64,000 bases of DNA from Ottowia flava (GCF_008017535.1 NZ_VRUA01000004.1:186001-250000), one strand, 5' to 3'. Shown: positions 1 to 10,618, numbered from the stretch's first letter. Program-made: numbers and translations. The notes: a model not told the origin generated them from the sequence alone.

Positions 1-618
1 GCCCAGGCCACTTTTGCCGCCACGCCCGACATGGAGGCTGGCATCGAGTTGTGCGCCGACCTGAAGCACCGCGCACGGCTGCAGGGCCGCGCGCCGGGTG
101 ACATCCGCGTGCTGCCGGGCCTGCATTTTTTTCTCGGCCGCACACGCGAGGAGGCACACGATCGGCACCGCAATGCCTTTGCCGGCATCGGCGTGGAGCA
201 ACGCCTGCAATCGCTGTACACCGCGGTGGGGCTGGACGCTCGCGCGCTGGCGCCGGATGCGCGTGTCGATGCCGCTTTGCTGCCGCCCGCCGGCACCCCG
301 GTGCGCAGCCGCACCCACGCCCAACTGCTGCGCGCATTCATTGCGCGCGAGCGCCCCACGCTGCGCGAATTGCTGGAGCGGCCCGAGTTGGTCGGCTCGG
401 CACACTGGGTGGCCGTGGGTACGGCGGAGGACGTGGCCGATGACGTTGCCGCCTGGTTCAATGCGCGGGCGATGGACGGTTTCGTCGCGCTCCCCGGCGG
501 CGGCGCGCAATCGGTCGACCTGTTCTTTGCCGAGCTTGTGCCCGAGCTGGCGCGACGCGGCCTGCTGCGCCAGCGCTACAGCGGGCGCACACTGCGCGAG
601 CACCTCATGGAGGACTGA
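1..618 (+). CDS. LLM-class flavin-dependent monooxygenase, C-terminal part (5' end outside window)
   Basis: The reading frame is open from base 1 and stops at 618, so only the C-terminal ~205 residues are seen. They resemble the end of NtaA/SnaA/DszA-type monooxygenases, which are FMNH2-dependent TIM-barrel enzymes that oxidise sulfonates, chelators or similar small molecules. Family features present are the 'ADLK..A...GR.P..I.VLPG' strand-helix unit near the start, the 'VGTAEDVADDVAAWF' helix, and the closing segment 'DGFVALPGG..' followed by 'LVPEL..RGL'. The 3' end overlaps the convergent IclR-family gene by 14 bases. The substrate cannot be told. The nearby IclR regulator and GMC oxidoreductase suggest a catabolic locus. 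Confidence 0.8.
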   Translation, partial: AQATFAATPDMEAGIELCADLKHRARLQGRAPGDIRVLPGLHFFLGRTREEAHDRHRNAFAGIGVEQRLQSLYTAVGLDARALAPDARVDAALLPPAGTPVRSRTHAQLLRAFIARERPTLRELLERPELVGSAHWVAVGTAEDVADDVAAWFNARAMDGFVALPGGGAQSVDLFFAELVPELARRGLLRQRYSGRTLREHLMED

Positions 619-1402
619 AACGCCAGCCAGTTTGCGCGCAGATCTGCGCCGCCGCCTGCCGCAGCGCGTCGGCGTGGTTCTCGGTCTGCGCGGCTTCCAC
701 GGTCGATACCGTGGTAACCACGCAAACCAGCTCGCCCTGCGCATCAAAGATGGGGGCAGCCTTGCCGATCAGCGAGGTGAACAAGTGCTCCACACGCTCG
801 GCAAAGCATGTGCTGCGCACCTGCTCCAGCGATTGTCCATCGCCGCGTGGGCGGCGAAAGGCTTCGGGCTGGCGCTGCCGAGCAGCTTCCACACGCTGCG
901 CGGGCAGGAATGCCTGGAACACCTGCCCGCTGGCAGTGTTGTCGAGCGGTAGCACGTCGCCCAGCGTGACGGTGCTGATGACGAAGCGCGCACTGCGGTA
1001 CCAGCGCACGATGACCGGACCAACGTCCGTCCAGATCACCACTCCGCAGCTCGCGGCAATGCGACCAGCCAGCGCCTTCATCAGGCTGGCGGCCACTTCC
1101 ACCGGCTCGATCTGTCGCAGCGCCGACAGGCCGATGCTCAGGGCCGCGTGGCCCAGGCTATATCGGCCGCTTGCGCCGTCTTGCTGCACCAGCCCTTCCT
1201 TGTTCAGGCTTTGCAGATAGCGATGCGCCGTAGGCGCGCCGATGCGGCAGGCGCGTGCCAGCTCGGTCAGCGCCATCGGCCCGTCGGCGGCGGACAGCGC
1301 CTGCAAGACGCGCGCGGCGATTGAGACGGACTGGATCAGACCCGAGCGCTTGGGGTCGCCAGTGGCGCTGCGGGTTTTGGCGGAGGACGGAGGGAGCGCC
1401 AT
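605..1402 (-). CDS. IclR-family transcriptional regulator
   Basis: A 265-residue protein of normal IclR length. Residues ~22-85 form the winged helix ('ALTELARACRIGAPTAHRYL' recognition region followed by 'GRYSLG'). The rest is the IclR effector-binding domain ('LPLDNTASGQVFQAFLP' and the late 'GELVCVVTTVS'). These proteins usually control aromatic or small-acid catabolic genes in response to a metabolite. It lies downstream of the GMC oxidoreductase on the same strand and convergent with the flavin monooxygenase, and either could be a target. The start is ATG; no clear Shine-Dalgarno sequence precedes it. A degenerate copy of the window's dispersed repeat lies just upstream. Confidence 0.9.
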   Translation of the reverse strand: MALPPSSAKTRSATGDPKRSGLIQSVSIAARVLQALSAADGPMALTELARACRIGAPTAHRYLQSLNKEGLVQQDGASGRYSLGHAALSIGLSALRQIEPVEVAASLMKALAGRIAASCGVVIWTDVGPVIVRWYRSARFVISTVTLGDVLPLDNTASGQVFQAFLPAQRVEAARQRQPEAFRRPRGDGQSLEQVRSTCFAERVEHLFTSLIGKAAPIFDAQGELVCVVTTVSTVEAAQTENHADALRQAAAQICAQTGWRFSPP

Positions 1403-1427
1403 GCGATGGGAGGGTATTCTGCTAACG

Positions 1428-1476
1428 TTTTGATAGCTAATTACGATTTCCTGAAGCGCACCACAGGCCGATTTTC
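1428..1476 (+). repeat. Dispersed Comamonadaceae-type repeat, degenerate copy
   Basis: It keeps the outer blocks of the family (TTGATAGCT at the left, AGCGC and AGGCCGATTTT at the right) with matching spacing, but the central TGCGCA block is lost. It lies between the IclR-family gene and the GMC oxidoreductase gene. Confidence 0.5.
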
Positions 1477-1534
1477 TCTATTGCTCAGCGTTCTGGAAAG
1501 GTGCCAGCGAATGCGTCGCCAGCGCGTGCTGCAC

Positions 1535-3235
1535 TCAGCGGCCGACGATCCAGCGCGCCGCCTTCTCGGCCATCATCAGCGTCGGGCTGTTGGTGTTGCC
1601 GCTGGTGATGGTGGGCATGGCGCCAGCGTCGACGACGCGCAGCCCGGCAATGACGCCACCAGCGCCGTCGCGCGCCTGCAGGCGGGGGGTCAGCACCGCC
1701 ATCGGGTCGTCGTCCCGGCCCATTTTGGTGGTGCCGACCGGGTGGAAGATGGTGCTGGCGATGTCGCCGGCCAGGCGCGCCAGTTCTTCGTCGGTCTGGT
1801 ACTGCACGCCGGGTTTGAATTCTTCCGGCGCAAAGCGCGCCATGGCGGGCTGCGCCATGATGCGCCGCGTGACGCGCAGGCTGTCGGCGGCCACGCGTCG
1901 GTCTTCGTCCGTGGCCAGGTAGTTGGGGGCGATGGCGGGCGCGTCCTGGTAGCGCGCGCTCTTGATCTGCACGGTGCCGCGGCTGGTCGGGTTGAGGTTG
2001 CAGACGCTGGCCGTGATCGCCGGAAAGCTGTGCAGCGGCGAGCCGAAGGCGTCCAGGCTGAGCGGCTGCACGTGGTACTGGATATTGGGCCACTGCCGCT
2101 CGTCGGATGAACGCGTGAAGGCGCCGAGCTGGCTGGGCGCCATGCTCATGGGGCCGGTGCGGCGCAGCAGGTATTCCAGCCCGATGCTGGCTTTGCCCCA
2201 GGGCGTGGCGGCCAGGCGGTTGAGGGTGCGTGCGCCCTGCACCTTGTAGACGCTGCGAATCTGCAGGTGGTCCTGCAGGTTGGCGCCCACGCCGGGCACA
2301 TCGGCCAGCACCTCGATACCGTGCTGCCGCAGCAGCGCAGCCGGGCCAATGCCCGACAGTTGCAGCAATTGCGGGCTGCCGATGCTGCCGCTGCTGAGCA
2401 CGACTTCGCCGCCCGGCGCCAGGCGCGCCTGCAGGCGCTCCAGCCCGTCCCACACTTCGATGCCAGCGCAGCGCAGGGCGCCGCCATCGTGCGGATCGCG
2501 CTCGATCAGCAGGCGCGTGGCCTGGGCCATCGTCCAAAGCTCGAAGTTGGGGCGGCCGTAGCAGGTGGGGCGCAGAAAGGCCTTGGCGGTGTTCCAGCGC
2601 CAGCCGTTCTTCTGGTTGACCTCGAAATAGCCCACGCCTTCGTTGCTCCCGCGGTTGAAGTCGTCGGTGGCGGGGATGCCGGCTTCCACCGCCGCTTCAG
2701 CGAACGCGTCCAGCACTTCCCAGCGCAGACGCTGCTTGTCGACGCGCCATTCGCCGCCATGCCCGTGCAGGGCACTGAATTCAGGTGAAATCGGGCTCTG
2801 GCCCTTACCAGAACTGCGCGACGAGCTATCACCTTTGTAGTGATCTTCGTGCGCCTTGAAGTCGGGCAGGCAATTGTCCCAGCGCCAGGCGTCTTCGCCG
2901 GTGAGCGCCGCCCACTGGTCGTAGTCGCGCGACTGGCCGCGCATGTAGATCATGCCGTTGATGCTGCTGCAACCGCCCAGCGTCTTGCCACGGGGGTAGA
3001 GCAGGCTGCGCCCGTTCAGGCCGGCAGCGGGCTCGGTCTTGTAGCGCCAGTCGGCGCGTGGGTTGTCGATGCAGTAGAGGTAGCCCACCGGCACGTGGAT
3101 CCAGTGGTAGTCGTCCTTGCGGCCGGCTTCGAGCAGCAGCACGCGCTTGGCCTTGTCGCGCGACAGGCGGTTGGCCAGCAGGCAGCCGGCGGTGCCGGCG
3201 CCCACCACGATGTAGTCGAACTCTTGCTCACTCAT
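1535..3235 (-). CDS. GMC-family FAD oxidoreductase (choline/alcohol dehydrogenase-like)
   Basis: A 566-residue flavoprotein. The N-terminal Rossmann motif G12-x-G-x-x-G17 is followed by the acidic 'LLLEAG'. GMC signature 1 is at residues 81-100 (PRGKTLGGCSSINGMIYMRG), signature 2 is 'GSIGSPQLLQLSGIGP', and the C-terminal active-site region holds 'HPVGTTKMG' and 'ITSGNTNSPTLMMAEKAA'. It probably oxidises a primary alcohol to an aldehyde or acid; close relatives are annotated choline or alcohol dehydrogenase. The frame is open for 64 more codons upstream, but the ATG at 3235 is chosen because an AGGAA sequence precedes it and the FAD motif then falls at the usual distance from the N terminus. 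There is no betB or transporter beside it, so choline is not implied. Confidence 0.9.
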   Translation of the reverse strand: MSEQEFDYIVVGAGTAGCLLANRLSRDKAKRVLLLEAGRKDDYHWIHVPVGYLYCIDNPRADWRYKTEPAAGLNGRSLLYPRGKTLGGCSSINGMIYMRGQSRDYDQWAALTGEDAWRWDNCLPDFKAHEDHYKGDSSSRSSGKGQSPISPEFSALHGHGGEWRVDKQRLRWEVLDAFAEAAVEAGIPATDDFNRGSNEGVGYFEVNQKNGWRWNTAKAFLRPTCYGRPNFELWTMAQATRLLIERDPHDGGALRCAGIEVWDGLERLQARLAPGGEVVLSSGSIGSPQLLQLSGIGPAALLRQHGIEVLADVPGVGANLQDHLQIRSVYKVQGARTLNRLAATPWGKASIGLEYLLRRTGPMSMAPSQLGAFTRSSDERQWPNIQYHVQPLSLDAFGSPLHSFPAITASVCNLNPTSRGTVQIKSARYQDAPAIAPNYLATDEDRRVAADSLRVTRRIMAQPAMARFAPEEFKPGVQYQTDEELARLAGDIASTIFHPVGTTKMGRDDDPMAVLTPRLQARDGAGGVIAGLRVVDAGAMPTITSGNTNSPTLMMAEKAARWIVGR

Positions 3236-3458
3236 GAACGTTCCTGCGTTGGCGCGGCGGAGGGGCGGGAATGCGCCGCGCTGCGCCGTGTGTGCCTGGC
3301 CGCTGCCGCGGTAGCGACGGATTCCTGTTGCCATTGTGTCAGTTGCGCGGTCGGGGCTGCCGCGCCACGCGCCAACCCACGCCATGCAACGGGGTGCCTC
3401 AACGCGCGGCGCGGAGGCACACCTCATAATGATTTGGTTTTAACTTCAACACGCCACC

Positions 3459-4118
3459 ATGTCACTTCGGACCTTTTCTCTGCTCGCTTTGTCGGCCGCT
3501 GCCGTGTGGACGACCGCTCAGGCGGCGCAACCCGCGCCCGCCTCGGCGGTGTTCCTGGATGAAGCGCAAGCCGTTCCGCTGCGCAACGGCACCGCGGCCA
3601 TCTACCAGGACGAGCAGGGCCGAGCCCGCGCCGCCGACGCCGTCTGTGTGCAGGCGCGCAGCGGCCGCGCAGTGGCCGGATCGCCCAAGGCCTGCCCGCG
3701 CGGCGCGGCGCTGGGCTATGTGGACCGGGCCACGGGCCGCGTGGCTTCGCGCGACCATGGCCTGAGCGAGTTCATGACCTACCGCCTGGCCGGCTCGGTG
3801 CCCGCGCCATCGCTCGAGTTCCGGGGCGCGGACGGGCAAGCCCGCACGGCCGTGATCGTGGTGCAGGACGGCGCGGGCAGCGGCACGTTCTACGCGCTCG
3901 GCGTCGTGTCGGGGGCGGATGGCGGCACGCAGGGGTCGCAGTTGGTGCCGCTGGGCGACCGCGTCATTCCGTACTGGATGGAGTTCGATCAGCGGCACGG
4001 GGTGCTGAGCGTGTCTTACCTGGACCGCGCCGACAACACCCCCATGACGGCCGAGCCGACAGTGCGCAAGCACCGGCGTTTCCGCGTGGAAGGGCGCCGA
4101 CTGGTTGAAGTGCGCTGA
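3459..4118 (+). CDS. Secreted protein of unknown function
   Basis: A 219-residue protein with a clear signal peptide (hydrophobic stretch ~5-18, likely cleavage after 'AQA' at ~23). The mature part is rich in short beta-like segments and has two cysteines (63 and 79) that could form a disulfide in the periplasm. I recognise no domain. It stands alone between a divergent GMC oxidoreductase and argG, with a 222-base AT-richer upstream region that probably contains its promoter. The call as a real gene rests on the signal peptide, codon usage and length. Confidence 0.7.
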   Translation: MSLRTFSLLALSAAAVWTTAQAAQPAPASAVFLDEAQAVPLRNGTAAIYQDEQGRARAADAVCVQARSGRAVAGSPKACPRGAALGYVDRATGRVASRDHGLSEFMTYRLAGSVPAPSLEFRGADGQARTAVIVVQDGAGSGTFYALGVVSGADGGTQGSQLVPLGDRVIPYWMEFDQRHGVLSVSYLDRADNTPMTAEPTVRKHRRFRVEGRRLVEVR

Positions 4119-5660
<1,542 letters not shown>

Positions 5661-5940
5661 AACCTCTTGGCGCTTGGTCGCGCGCCACAGGGAGTGTCGC
5701 GCAGCGATCTGACTGAGTTCTGAGCACTGCAACGACCCACGCGGCCGTTGTTCGCACCAATCCAGTGCATTCCTAGGGAACAACCCCAATTTTCGCCGCC
5801 CGGCTTCGGTGCTACATTGAAACAACTTGGGCGGCGCAGGCAGTGGGTGCGACGACCAAGGGGCCGAGGAGACGACACAAGCGAGACCACCGCGACAGCA
5901 AGAACTCCAATCCAATCCGTCACAATTTTGGTTTTTGAAA
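5661..5940 (+). ncRNA. Possible small RNA or long argG 3' untranslated region
   Basis: This is about 280 bases without a convincing gene, ending at a strong intrinsic terminator on the plus strand. It contains a perfect 8-bp inverted repeat (5794-5801 with 5829-5836) and a 6-bp one (5668-5673 with 5682-5687). The terminator is much farther from argG than usual, so the segment may be a separate structured transcript or a long 3' region. I do not recognise 6S RNA, tmRNA, RNase P RNA or SRP RNA in it. Open frames here have poor composition and no family resemblance. Confidence 0.3.
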
Positions 5941-5970
5941 GGGCACCTCCGGCCGGTGCCCTTTTTCTTT
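5941..5970 (+). terminator. Intrinsic terminator
   Basis: A perfect 7-bp stem GGGCACC/GGTGCCC with a 7-base loop, followed by TTTTTCTTT. It ends transcription from argG or from a small RNA between 5661 and 5940. The stretch from here to 6198 holds nothing I recognise. Confidence 0.85.
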
Positions 5971-6198
5971 GGTGCGAGACGAAAACGTGCCGGCAGGCGC
6001 GGCGCCACTCCGCTCAATTTCAGCGCACTGGCCACACATCCGACATTGGCGCTCCATTCGCGCCCTGCCCTCCAGGGGACTGCGTTTCACGGCGAGTCAG
6101 GCCGATCCCCTGCAAGCCTCTGCCTCCAACTACCCGACTGTCCACCATGATTGATGCCGCTCCCAAGGGGCCGCCTGCCGTCGGCGCATAATACGAGC

Positions 6199-6246
6199 CA
6201 AACACCTCTCTGCGCCTACCAGTCCTGCGCAGGCAGCTATTGATTT
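6199..6246 (-). repeat. Dispersed repeat copy in the leader of the TSUP gene
   Basis: Read on the minus strand it begins ATAGCTGCCTGCGCAGG, with the perfect 10-bp palindrome CCTGCGCAGG, followed by a diverged right half. It is the same sub-type as the copy between rpoB and rpoC. Its left edge is only ~10 bases from the start codon at 6257. Confidence 0.75.
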
Positions 6247-6256
6247 CATAGTCACC

Positions 6257-7024
6257 ATGGAACTGCTTCTCGCGTCGCTGGCGTCGTTGCTGGCTGGCGG
6301 CATCGACTCGATCGTGGGCGGTGGCGGCCTGATCCTGGTGCCGGCACTGTTCGCCATCTACCCGTCCGCGCCCCCTGCCACGCTGCTGGGCACCAACAAG
6401 AGCGCCTCGGTGTGGGGCACGACCATCGCCACCTGGCAATACAGCCGCCGCGTGCAGATGCGCTGGGGCGTGATCCTGCCGGCGGCGCTGGCGGCGCTGG
6501 TCGGCTCGTTCATCGGCGCGTGGGTGGTGACGGTGATCAACCCCGACTTCCTGCGCCGGCTGCTGCCGTTCGTGCTGCTGGTGGTGCTGCTCTACACCCT
6601 GGCCAAGAAGGACATGGGGCGCGTTCACGCGCCGCGCCACACGCCCGGCCGCGAAACCGCGCTGGCCTGCCTGATCGGCGCCACCATTGGCTGGTACGAC
6701 GGCTTCTTCGGGCCCGGCACAGGCAGCTTCTTCATCTTCTTGCTGGTGCGCGTGCTGGGGTATGACTTCCTCAACGCCTCGGCCTCGGCCAAGCTGCTGA
6801 ACGTCGCGACCAACCTGGCGGCGATCGCGCTGTTCGCCATGAAGGGGCACGTCTGGTGGCACATCGGTTTGACCATGGCCGTGGCCAACGTGGCCGGCAG
6901 CCTCATCGGTACGCGCCTGGCGCTGAAGCACGGCGCAGGCTTTGTGCGCGGCGTGTTCATCTTCGTAGTGTCTGCGCTGATCTTGAAGACGGGCTACGAC
7001 GCGTTTGTGCGCGGCGGCGTGTAG
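6257..7024 (+). CDS. TSUP (TauE/SafE, DUF81) family membrane transporter
   Basis: A 255-residue inner-membrane protein with about eight hydrophobic segments. It has the two-fold family signature: 'GGIDSIVGGGGLILVPAL' in the first half and 'GWYDGFFGPGTGSFF' in the second. The closest well-known relative is YfcA of E. coli; members export sulfonates, sulfite or other anions. The basic loop near residues 115-130 is expected between the repeats. The ATG lacks a visible Shine-Dalgarno because a dispersed repeat copy occupies the leader. Its substrate cannot be predicted from the neighbours. Confidence 0.9.
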   Translation: MELLLASLASLLAGGIDSIVGGGGLILVPALFAIYPSAPPATLLGTNKSASVWGTTIATWQYSRRVQMRWGVILPAALAALVGSFIGAWVVTVINPDFLRRLLPFVLLVVLLYTLAKKDMGRVHAPRHTPGRETALACLIGATIGWYDGFFGPGTGSFFIFLLVRVLGYDFLNASASAKLLNVATNLAAIALFAMKGHVWWHIGLTMAVANVAGSLIGTRLALKHGAGFVRGVFIFVVSALILKTGYDAFVRGGV

Positions 7025-7177
7025 CCACGCTCGGCGACGACCCGGTGCTCGGGCCGGTCAAGCCCGTGCCCAGAGGCGATGGATATACCAACGCATCGGC
7101 AGGCGCGCGAGTGAACTATTGATTTCGCAGCAATCTCCGTAAGTGGAGCCAACCCGGAAGAAGTATTTAGCTTGAAA

Positions 7178-8272
7178 TCACTCAACCACCACTGGCACCC
7201 GGCGGGCCAGCGCTGTCATCAGCTCATAACCCACCGTGCCGGCCGAGCGCGCCACCTCGTCGATCGATAGCGAGGCGCCGTTGCTGGCCACGCCCCACAG
7301 CGTCACCTCGCTGCCCCTCTGCGCCTGGGGCACCGGGTTGAGGTCGACCGCCAGCATGTCCATGCTGACACGTCCCAGCGTGCGGGTGCGCACGCCGTCC
7401 ACCAGCACCGGCGTGCCGGTGGGCGCAACGCGCGGGTAGCCGTCGGCGTACCCGCAGGCCACGATGCCGACGCGCATGGGCCGCTCGGCAGTGAACAGGC
7501 CGCCGTAGCCGATGCGCTCGCCGGCCGCGAGGGTGTTGACCGCCAGCAGTTGCGCGCTCAGCGTCATGGTCGGCCGCAAGCCCCAGTGCGCCGCGTCGTG
7601 CGCGGGGTAGTCCGGCGAAGAGCCGTAGGTCGCGATGCCGGGGCGTACCCAATCACCGCGCAGCGCGGCGTCCTGGCCAAACCGGAGAGCGGCGGCGCTG
7701 TTGCACACGCTGCGCTCGCCCGCCAGGCCGTCGGTGGTGCGCGTGAAGACGTCCCACGCGGCGGCCACCCCGCGCTCGCCATCGGCGTCGGCAAAGTGGG
7801 TTATCAGCGAGATCTCATCCACCTGCGGCAGCGCGGCCAGCCGCGCGTAGGCAGCGCGGTAGCGCTCGGGCGCAAAGCCCAGACGGTTCATGCCGGAGTT
7901 CATCTTCAGGAAGACGCGGTGCGGCTGGTGCGTCTTGTGCGTGGCCAGCCAGTCGATCTGCGCGTCGCAGTGCACGGCATGCCAGAGGTTCAGGCGCGAA
8001 CACAGCTCCAGGTCGCGCGGCTCGAACACGCCTTCCAGCAACAGAATGGGGCCACGCCAGCCGAGTTGGCGCACCCGTTCTGCCTCTTGCAGATCCAGCA
8101 GCGCAAAGCCGTCGGCGCTGCGCAGACCGTCAAAGGCGCGCTCGATGCCATGGCCATAGGCGTCGGCCTTGACCACTGCCCACAGACGCGCACCCGGCGC
8201 CGCCTCCCGCAGGCGCGCCAAGTTGTGGCGCAGGGCGCCGGCATGAACAGTGGCTTGTATGGGGCGAGGCAT
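7178..8272 (-). CDS. alr: Alanine racemase
   Basis: A 364-residue PLP enzyme that interconverts L- and D-alanine, supplying D-alanine for peptidoglycan. The PLP lysine is K35 in 'AVVKADAYGHG'. The second-subunit catalytic tyrosine is in 'RIGYGGLFTA', and 'GIVACGYADGYPR' and 'GRVSMDMLAVDL' are typical of the C-terminal beta domain. The length is normal. It is divergent from lplT; the 184-base gap between the two starts should hold both promoters. No strong terminator follows at 7177 and below. Confidence 0.96.
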   Translation of the reverse strand: MPRPIQATVHAGALRHNLARLREAAPGARLWAVVKADAYGHGIERAFDGLRSADGFALLDLQEAERVRQLGWRGPILLLEGVFEPRDLELCSRLNLWHAVHCDAQIDWLATHKTHQPHRVFLKMNSGMNRLGFAPERYRAAYARLAALPQVDEISLITHFADADGERGVAAAWDVFTRTTDGLAGERSVCNSAAALRFGQDAALRGDWVRPGIATYGSSPDYPAHDAAHWGLRPTMTLSAQLLAVNTLAAGERIGYGGLFTAERPMRVGIVACGYADGYPRVAPTGTPVLVDGVRTRTLGRVSMDMLAVDLNPVPQAQRGSEVTLWGVASNGASLSIDEVARSAGTVGYELMTALARRVPVVVE

Positions 8273-8456
8273 GGCAGAGCGGGCGCGCGGCGGTCGGCGC
8301 GCAAGTGACGGATATCACGGATTCTGGCACCTTCGCCCCCCTGAAAAACCCGTCACCAAATGCTGGAGGGCGCATGCTATAACCCCCGGTCAGCATCGAA
8401 TTGCAACGACTTTTGTTTCTGCATCGCACCGGTCCGGCACGCCGGACCACGCACCC

Positions 8457-9740
8457 ATGAAGCGCGGCTTCTACACCATCATGGCCGCGCAGTTTTTCAG
8501 CTCGCTGGCCGATAACGCGCTTTTTGTCGCCGCGGTGGAGTTGCTGCGTGCCGATGGCGCCGCCGAATGGCAGCGCGCCGCGCTGGTGCCGATGTTTGCG
8601 CTGTTCTACGTCGTGCTCGCGCCCTGGGTCGGCGCGTTCGCCGATTCGCGGCCCAAGGGCGGCGTCATGCTGATCAGCAACGCCATCAAGATCGTGGGCT
8701 GCGCGCTGATGCTCTTTGGCGGTCACCCGCTGCTCGCCTACGCTGTGGTCGGCCTGGGCGCTGCGGCGTACTCGCCCGCCAAGTACGGCATCCTGACCGA
8801 GTTGCTGCCACCGTCGCAGTTGGTCAAGGCCAATGGCTGGATCGAGGGGTTGACCATCGCCTCGATCATCCTTGGCGTGCTGCTCGGTGGTCAGCTGGTG
8901 GGGCCTCGGCTGTCGTCCGCGCTGCTGGGCATCGATCTGCCAGGCATCGACACGCCCATCGACACGCCGCCGGAAGCCGCCATCGCCGCATTGATCGCTG
9001 TCTATGTGATCGCCGCCATCTTCAATTTCCGCATCCCGCACAGTGGCGTCGAGATGCGCGCCATGCCGTCCAACCCGATGGCGCTGCTGCCCGACTTCTG
9101 GCGCTGCAATTCGCGCCTTTGGCGCGACAAGCTTGGCCAGATCTCGCTGGCCACCACCACGCTGTTCTGGGGTGTGTCGGGCAACATGCGCTACATCGTT
9201 CTGGCGTGGGCGGCCGCCGCGCTGCACTACAGCACCACGCAGGCAGCCAGCCTGGTTGGCGTGGTGGCGCTGGGCACCGCGGTGGGGGCCATCGCGGCCT
9301 CGATGCGGGTACGGTTGGAACGTGCGACCACGGTGATGCCGCTGGGCATGATCATGGGCGCGCTGGTGATCGCCATGGTGTTCGTGCGCGACCTGTGGGT
9401 CGCCGTGCCCCTGCTGATCGTGATGGGCGGCCTGGGTGGCTACATCGTGGTGCCGATGAATGCGCTGCTGCAGCACAGGGGACACAACCTGATGGGCTCG
9501 GGCCGCTCGATCGCGGTGCAGAACTTCAACGAACAGGCCTGCATCCTGGGCCTGGGGGCGCTCTACAGCTTCTCGACCGGGGCGGGCCTCTCGGCCTTCG
9601 GCGCCATCGCGCTGTTTGGCGCCGTGGTGGTCGCCGCGATGCTGCTGATCCAGCTCTGGTACCGCTACAACCTGCGCCACCACACAGCCGAAGTCAAGCA
9701 GCTGATGCGCATCGCGCGCGGCCAGCGCCACGACGGATGA
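8457..9740 (+). CDS. lplT: Lysophospholipid transporter LplT (MFS)
   Basis: A 427-residue MFS protein with about 12 hydrophobic segments. The N terminus 'MKRGFYTIMAAQFFSSLADNALFVAAVELL' and the loop 'SPAKYGILTELLPPSQLVKANGWIEG' are characteristic of LplT, which flips lysophospholipids inward for re-acylation. In gammaproteobacteria it is paired with the acyltransferase Aas; no such gene is beside it here. The upstream frame is open to 8250, but the ATG at 8457 matches family N termini. The stop codon overlaps the next gene's start as ATGA, so the two are probably co-translated. Confidence 0.9.
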   Translation: MKRGFYTIMAAQFFSSLADNALFVAAVELLRADGAAEWQRAALVPMFALFYVVLAPWVGAFADSRPKGGVMLISNAIKIVGCALMLFGGHPLLAYAVVGLGAAAYSPAKYGILTELLPPSQLVKANGWIEGLTIASIILGVLLGGQLVGPRLSSALLGIDLPGIDTPIDTPPEAAIAALIAVYVIAAIFNFRIPHSGVEMRAMPSNPMALLPDFWRCNSRLWRDKLGQISLATTTLFWGVSGNMRYIVLAWAAAALHYSTTQAASLVGVVALGTAVGAIAASMRVRLERATTVMPLGMIMGALVIAMVFVRDLWVAVPLLIVMGGLGGYIVVPMNALLQHRGHNLMGSGRSIAVQNFNEQACILGLGALYSFSTGAGLSAFGAIALFGAVVVAAMLLIQLWYRYNLRHHTAEVKQLMRIARGQRHDG

Positions 9741-10618
9741 CACGCCCGCTCACCGCGGGCACCACGCTGCCAGCTCTGGCGCTGCTCTTCAACGCCATGG
9801 TCTGGGGCCTCACCTGGATCGCGTTCAAGGCCCTGCACGACCACGGCCTGCACCCGCTGTGGTCGACCGCGATCGTCTACGGCGGCGCGTTGACCGTGCT
9901 GTTGGTCACGAGACCCAGTGGCCTGCGCGGCGTAGGGCAACACCCGCACTTGCTGATGCTCGCGTTGGCGGCCGGGCTGACCAATGTGAGCTTCAACTGG
10001 GCAGTGACCATCGGCGATGTGGTGCGCGTGGTGCTGCTGTTCTACATGATGCCGGTGTGGTCAACCGGGCTGGCGTGGTGGCTGCTGGACGAGCGCCCAA
10101 CGGCCGCAGCCGTGGTGCGCATGGGGCTGGCGCTGATGGGCGTGGTGCTCGTGCTGTACAAGCCCGGCGCCCTAGGCGCTGCACCCACCGGCCTGGCCGA
10201 CGCGCTGGCGCTGCTGGGCGGCTTCAGCTTTGCGCTGACCAATACGCTGCTGCGCCGTTGGCGCGGCACACCCAAATCCGCCCGCGCTACCGCCATGTTC
10301 ATTGGCGGCGTCGGGCTGTCGGCCGTGCTGGCCTGGGCGCTGGCCGTTGAGCCGGTGCCCTGGGCCCACTGGACGGCCTGGCTGCCCTGGGCTGCTGCGC
10401 TGGTGGCCGCCTTCCTGTGCGTGAACCTGGCGCTGCAGTACGGTGCGGCACGCCTGCCCGCGCAAACCACGTCACTGATCATGCTGTCGGAAGTGGTGTT
10501 CGCGACCGTTTCGGCGGTGATGCTGGGCGCCACCCACCCCAGTGCGAGCACCTGGTTGGGCGGTGCACTGATCATGGCTGCGGCGCTGCTGGCTGTGGTG
10601 CGCCAGCGCGTCGGCTAA
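9737..10618 (+). CDS. EamA/DMT-family exporter
   Basis: A 293-residue protein with ten predicted transmembrane segments in two EamA repeats. The first repeat starts 'LALLFNAMVWGLTWIAFKAL' and the second 'GLADALALLGGFSFALTNTLLRR'. 'LNLALQYGAARLPAQTTSLIMLSEVVFA' is typical of the end of the family. Members export amino acids or metabolites, but the substrate is unknown. It overlaps the lplT stop codon by 4 bases and converges with the receiver-like protein gene, sharing 4 bases at the 3' ends (10615-10618). Confidence 0.88.
   Translation: MTRPLTAGTTLPALALLFNAMVWGLTWIAFKALHDHGLHPLWSTAIVYGGALTVLLVTRPSGLRGVGQHPHLLMLALAAGLTNVSFNWAVTIGDVVRVVLLFYMMPVWSTGLAWWLLDERPTAAAVVRMGLALMGVVLVLYKPGALGAAPTGLADALALLGGFSFALTNTLLRRWRGTPKSARATAMFIGGVGLSAVLAWALAVEPVPWAHWTAWLPWAAALVAAFLCVNLALQYGAARLPAQTTSLIMLSEVVFATVSAVMLGATHPSASTWLGGALIMAAALLAVVRQRVG

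Noticed and set aside
5748-6191. A 147-codon open frame after argG
   Set aside because: It runs through the terminator at 5941-5970, has no family resemblance, and its Arg/Pro/Thr-rich composition looks like random GC-rich translation.
7085-7135. Another possible dispersed repeat copy between the TSUP gene and alr
   Set aside because: Only short stretches (CGCGCG, ACTATTGATTT) match, and the spacing of blocks does not fit well.
8355-8383. Promoter for lplT with -10 TATAAC at 8378-8383
   Set aside because: No acceptable -35 hexamer at 16-18 bases upstream; too weak to list.
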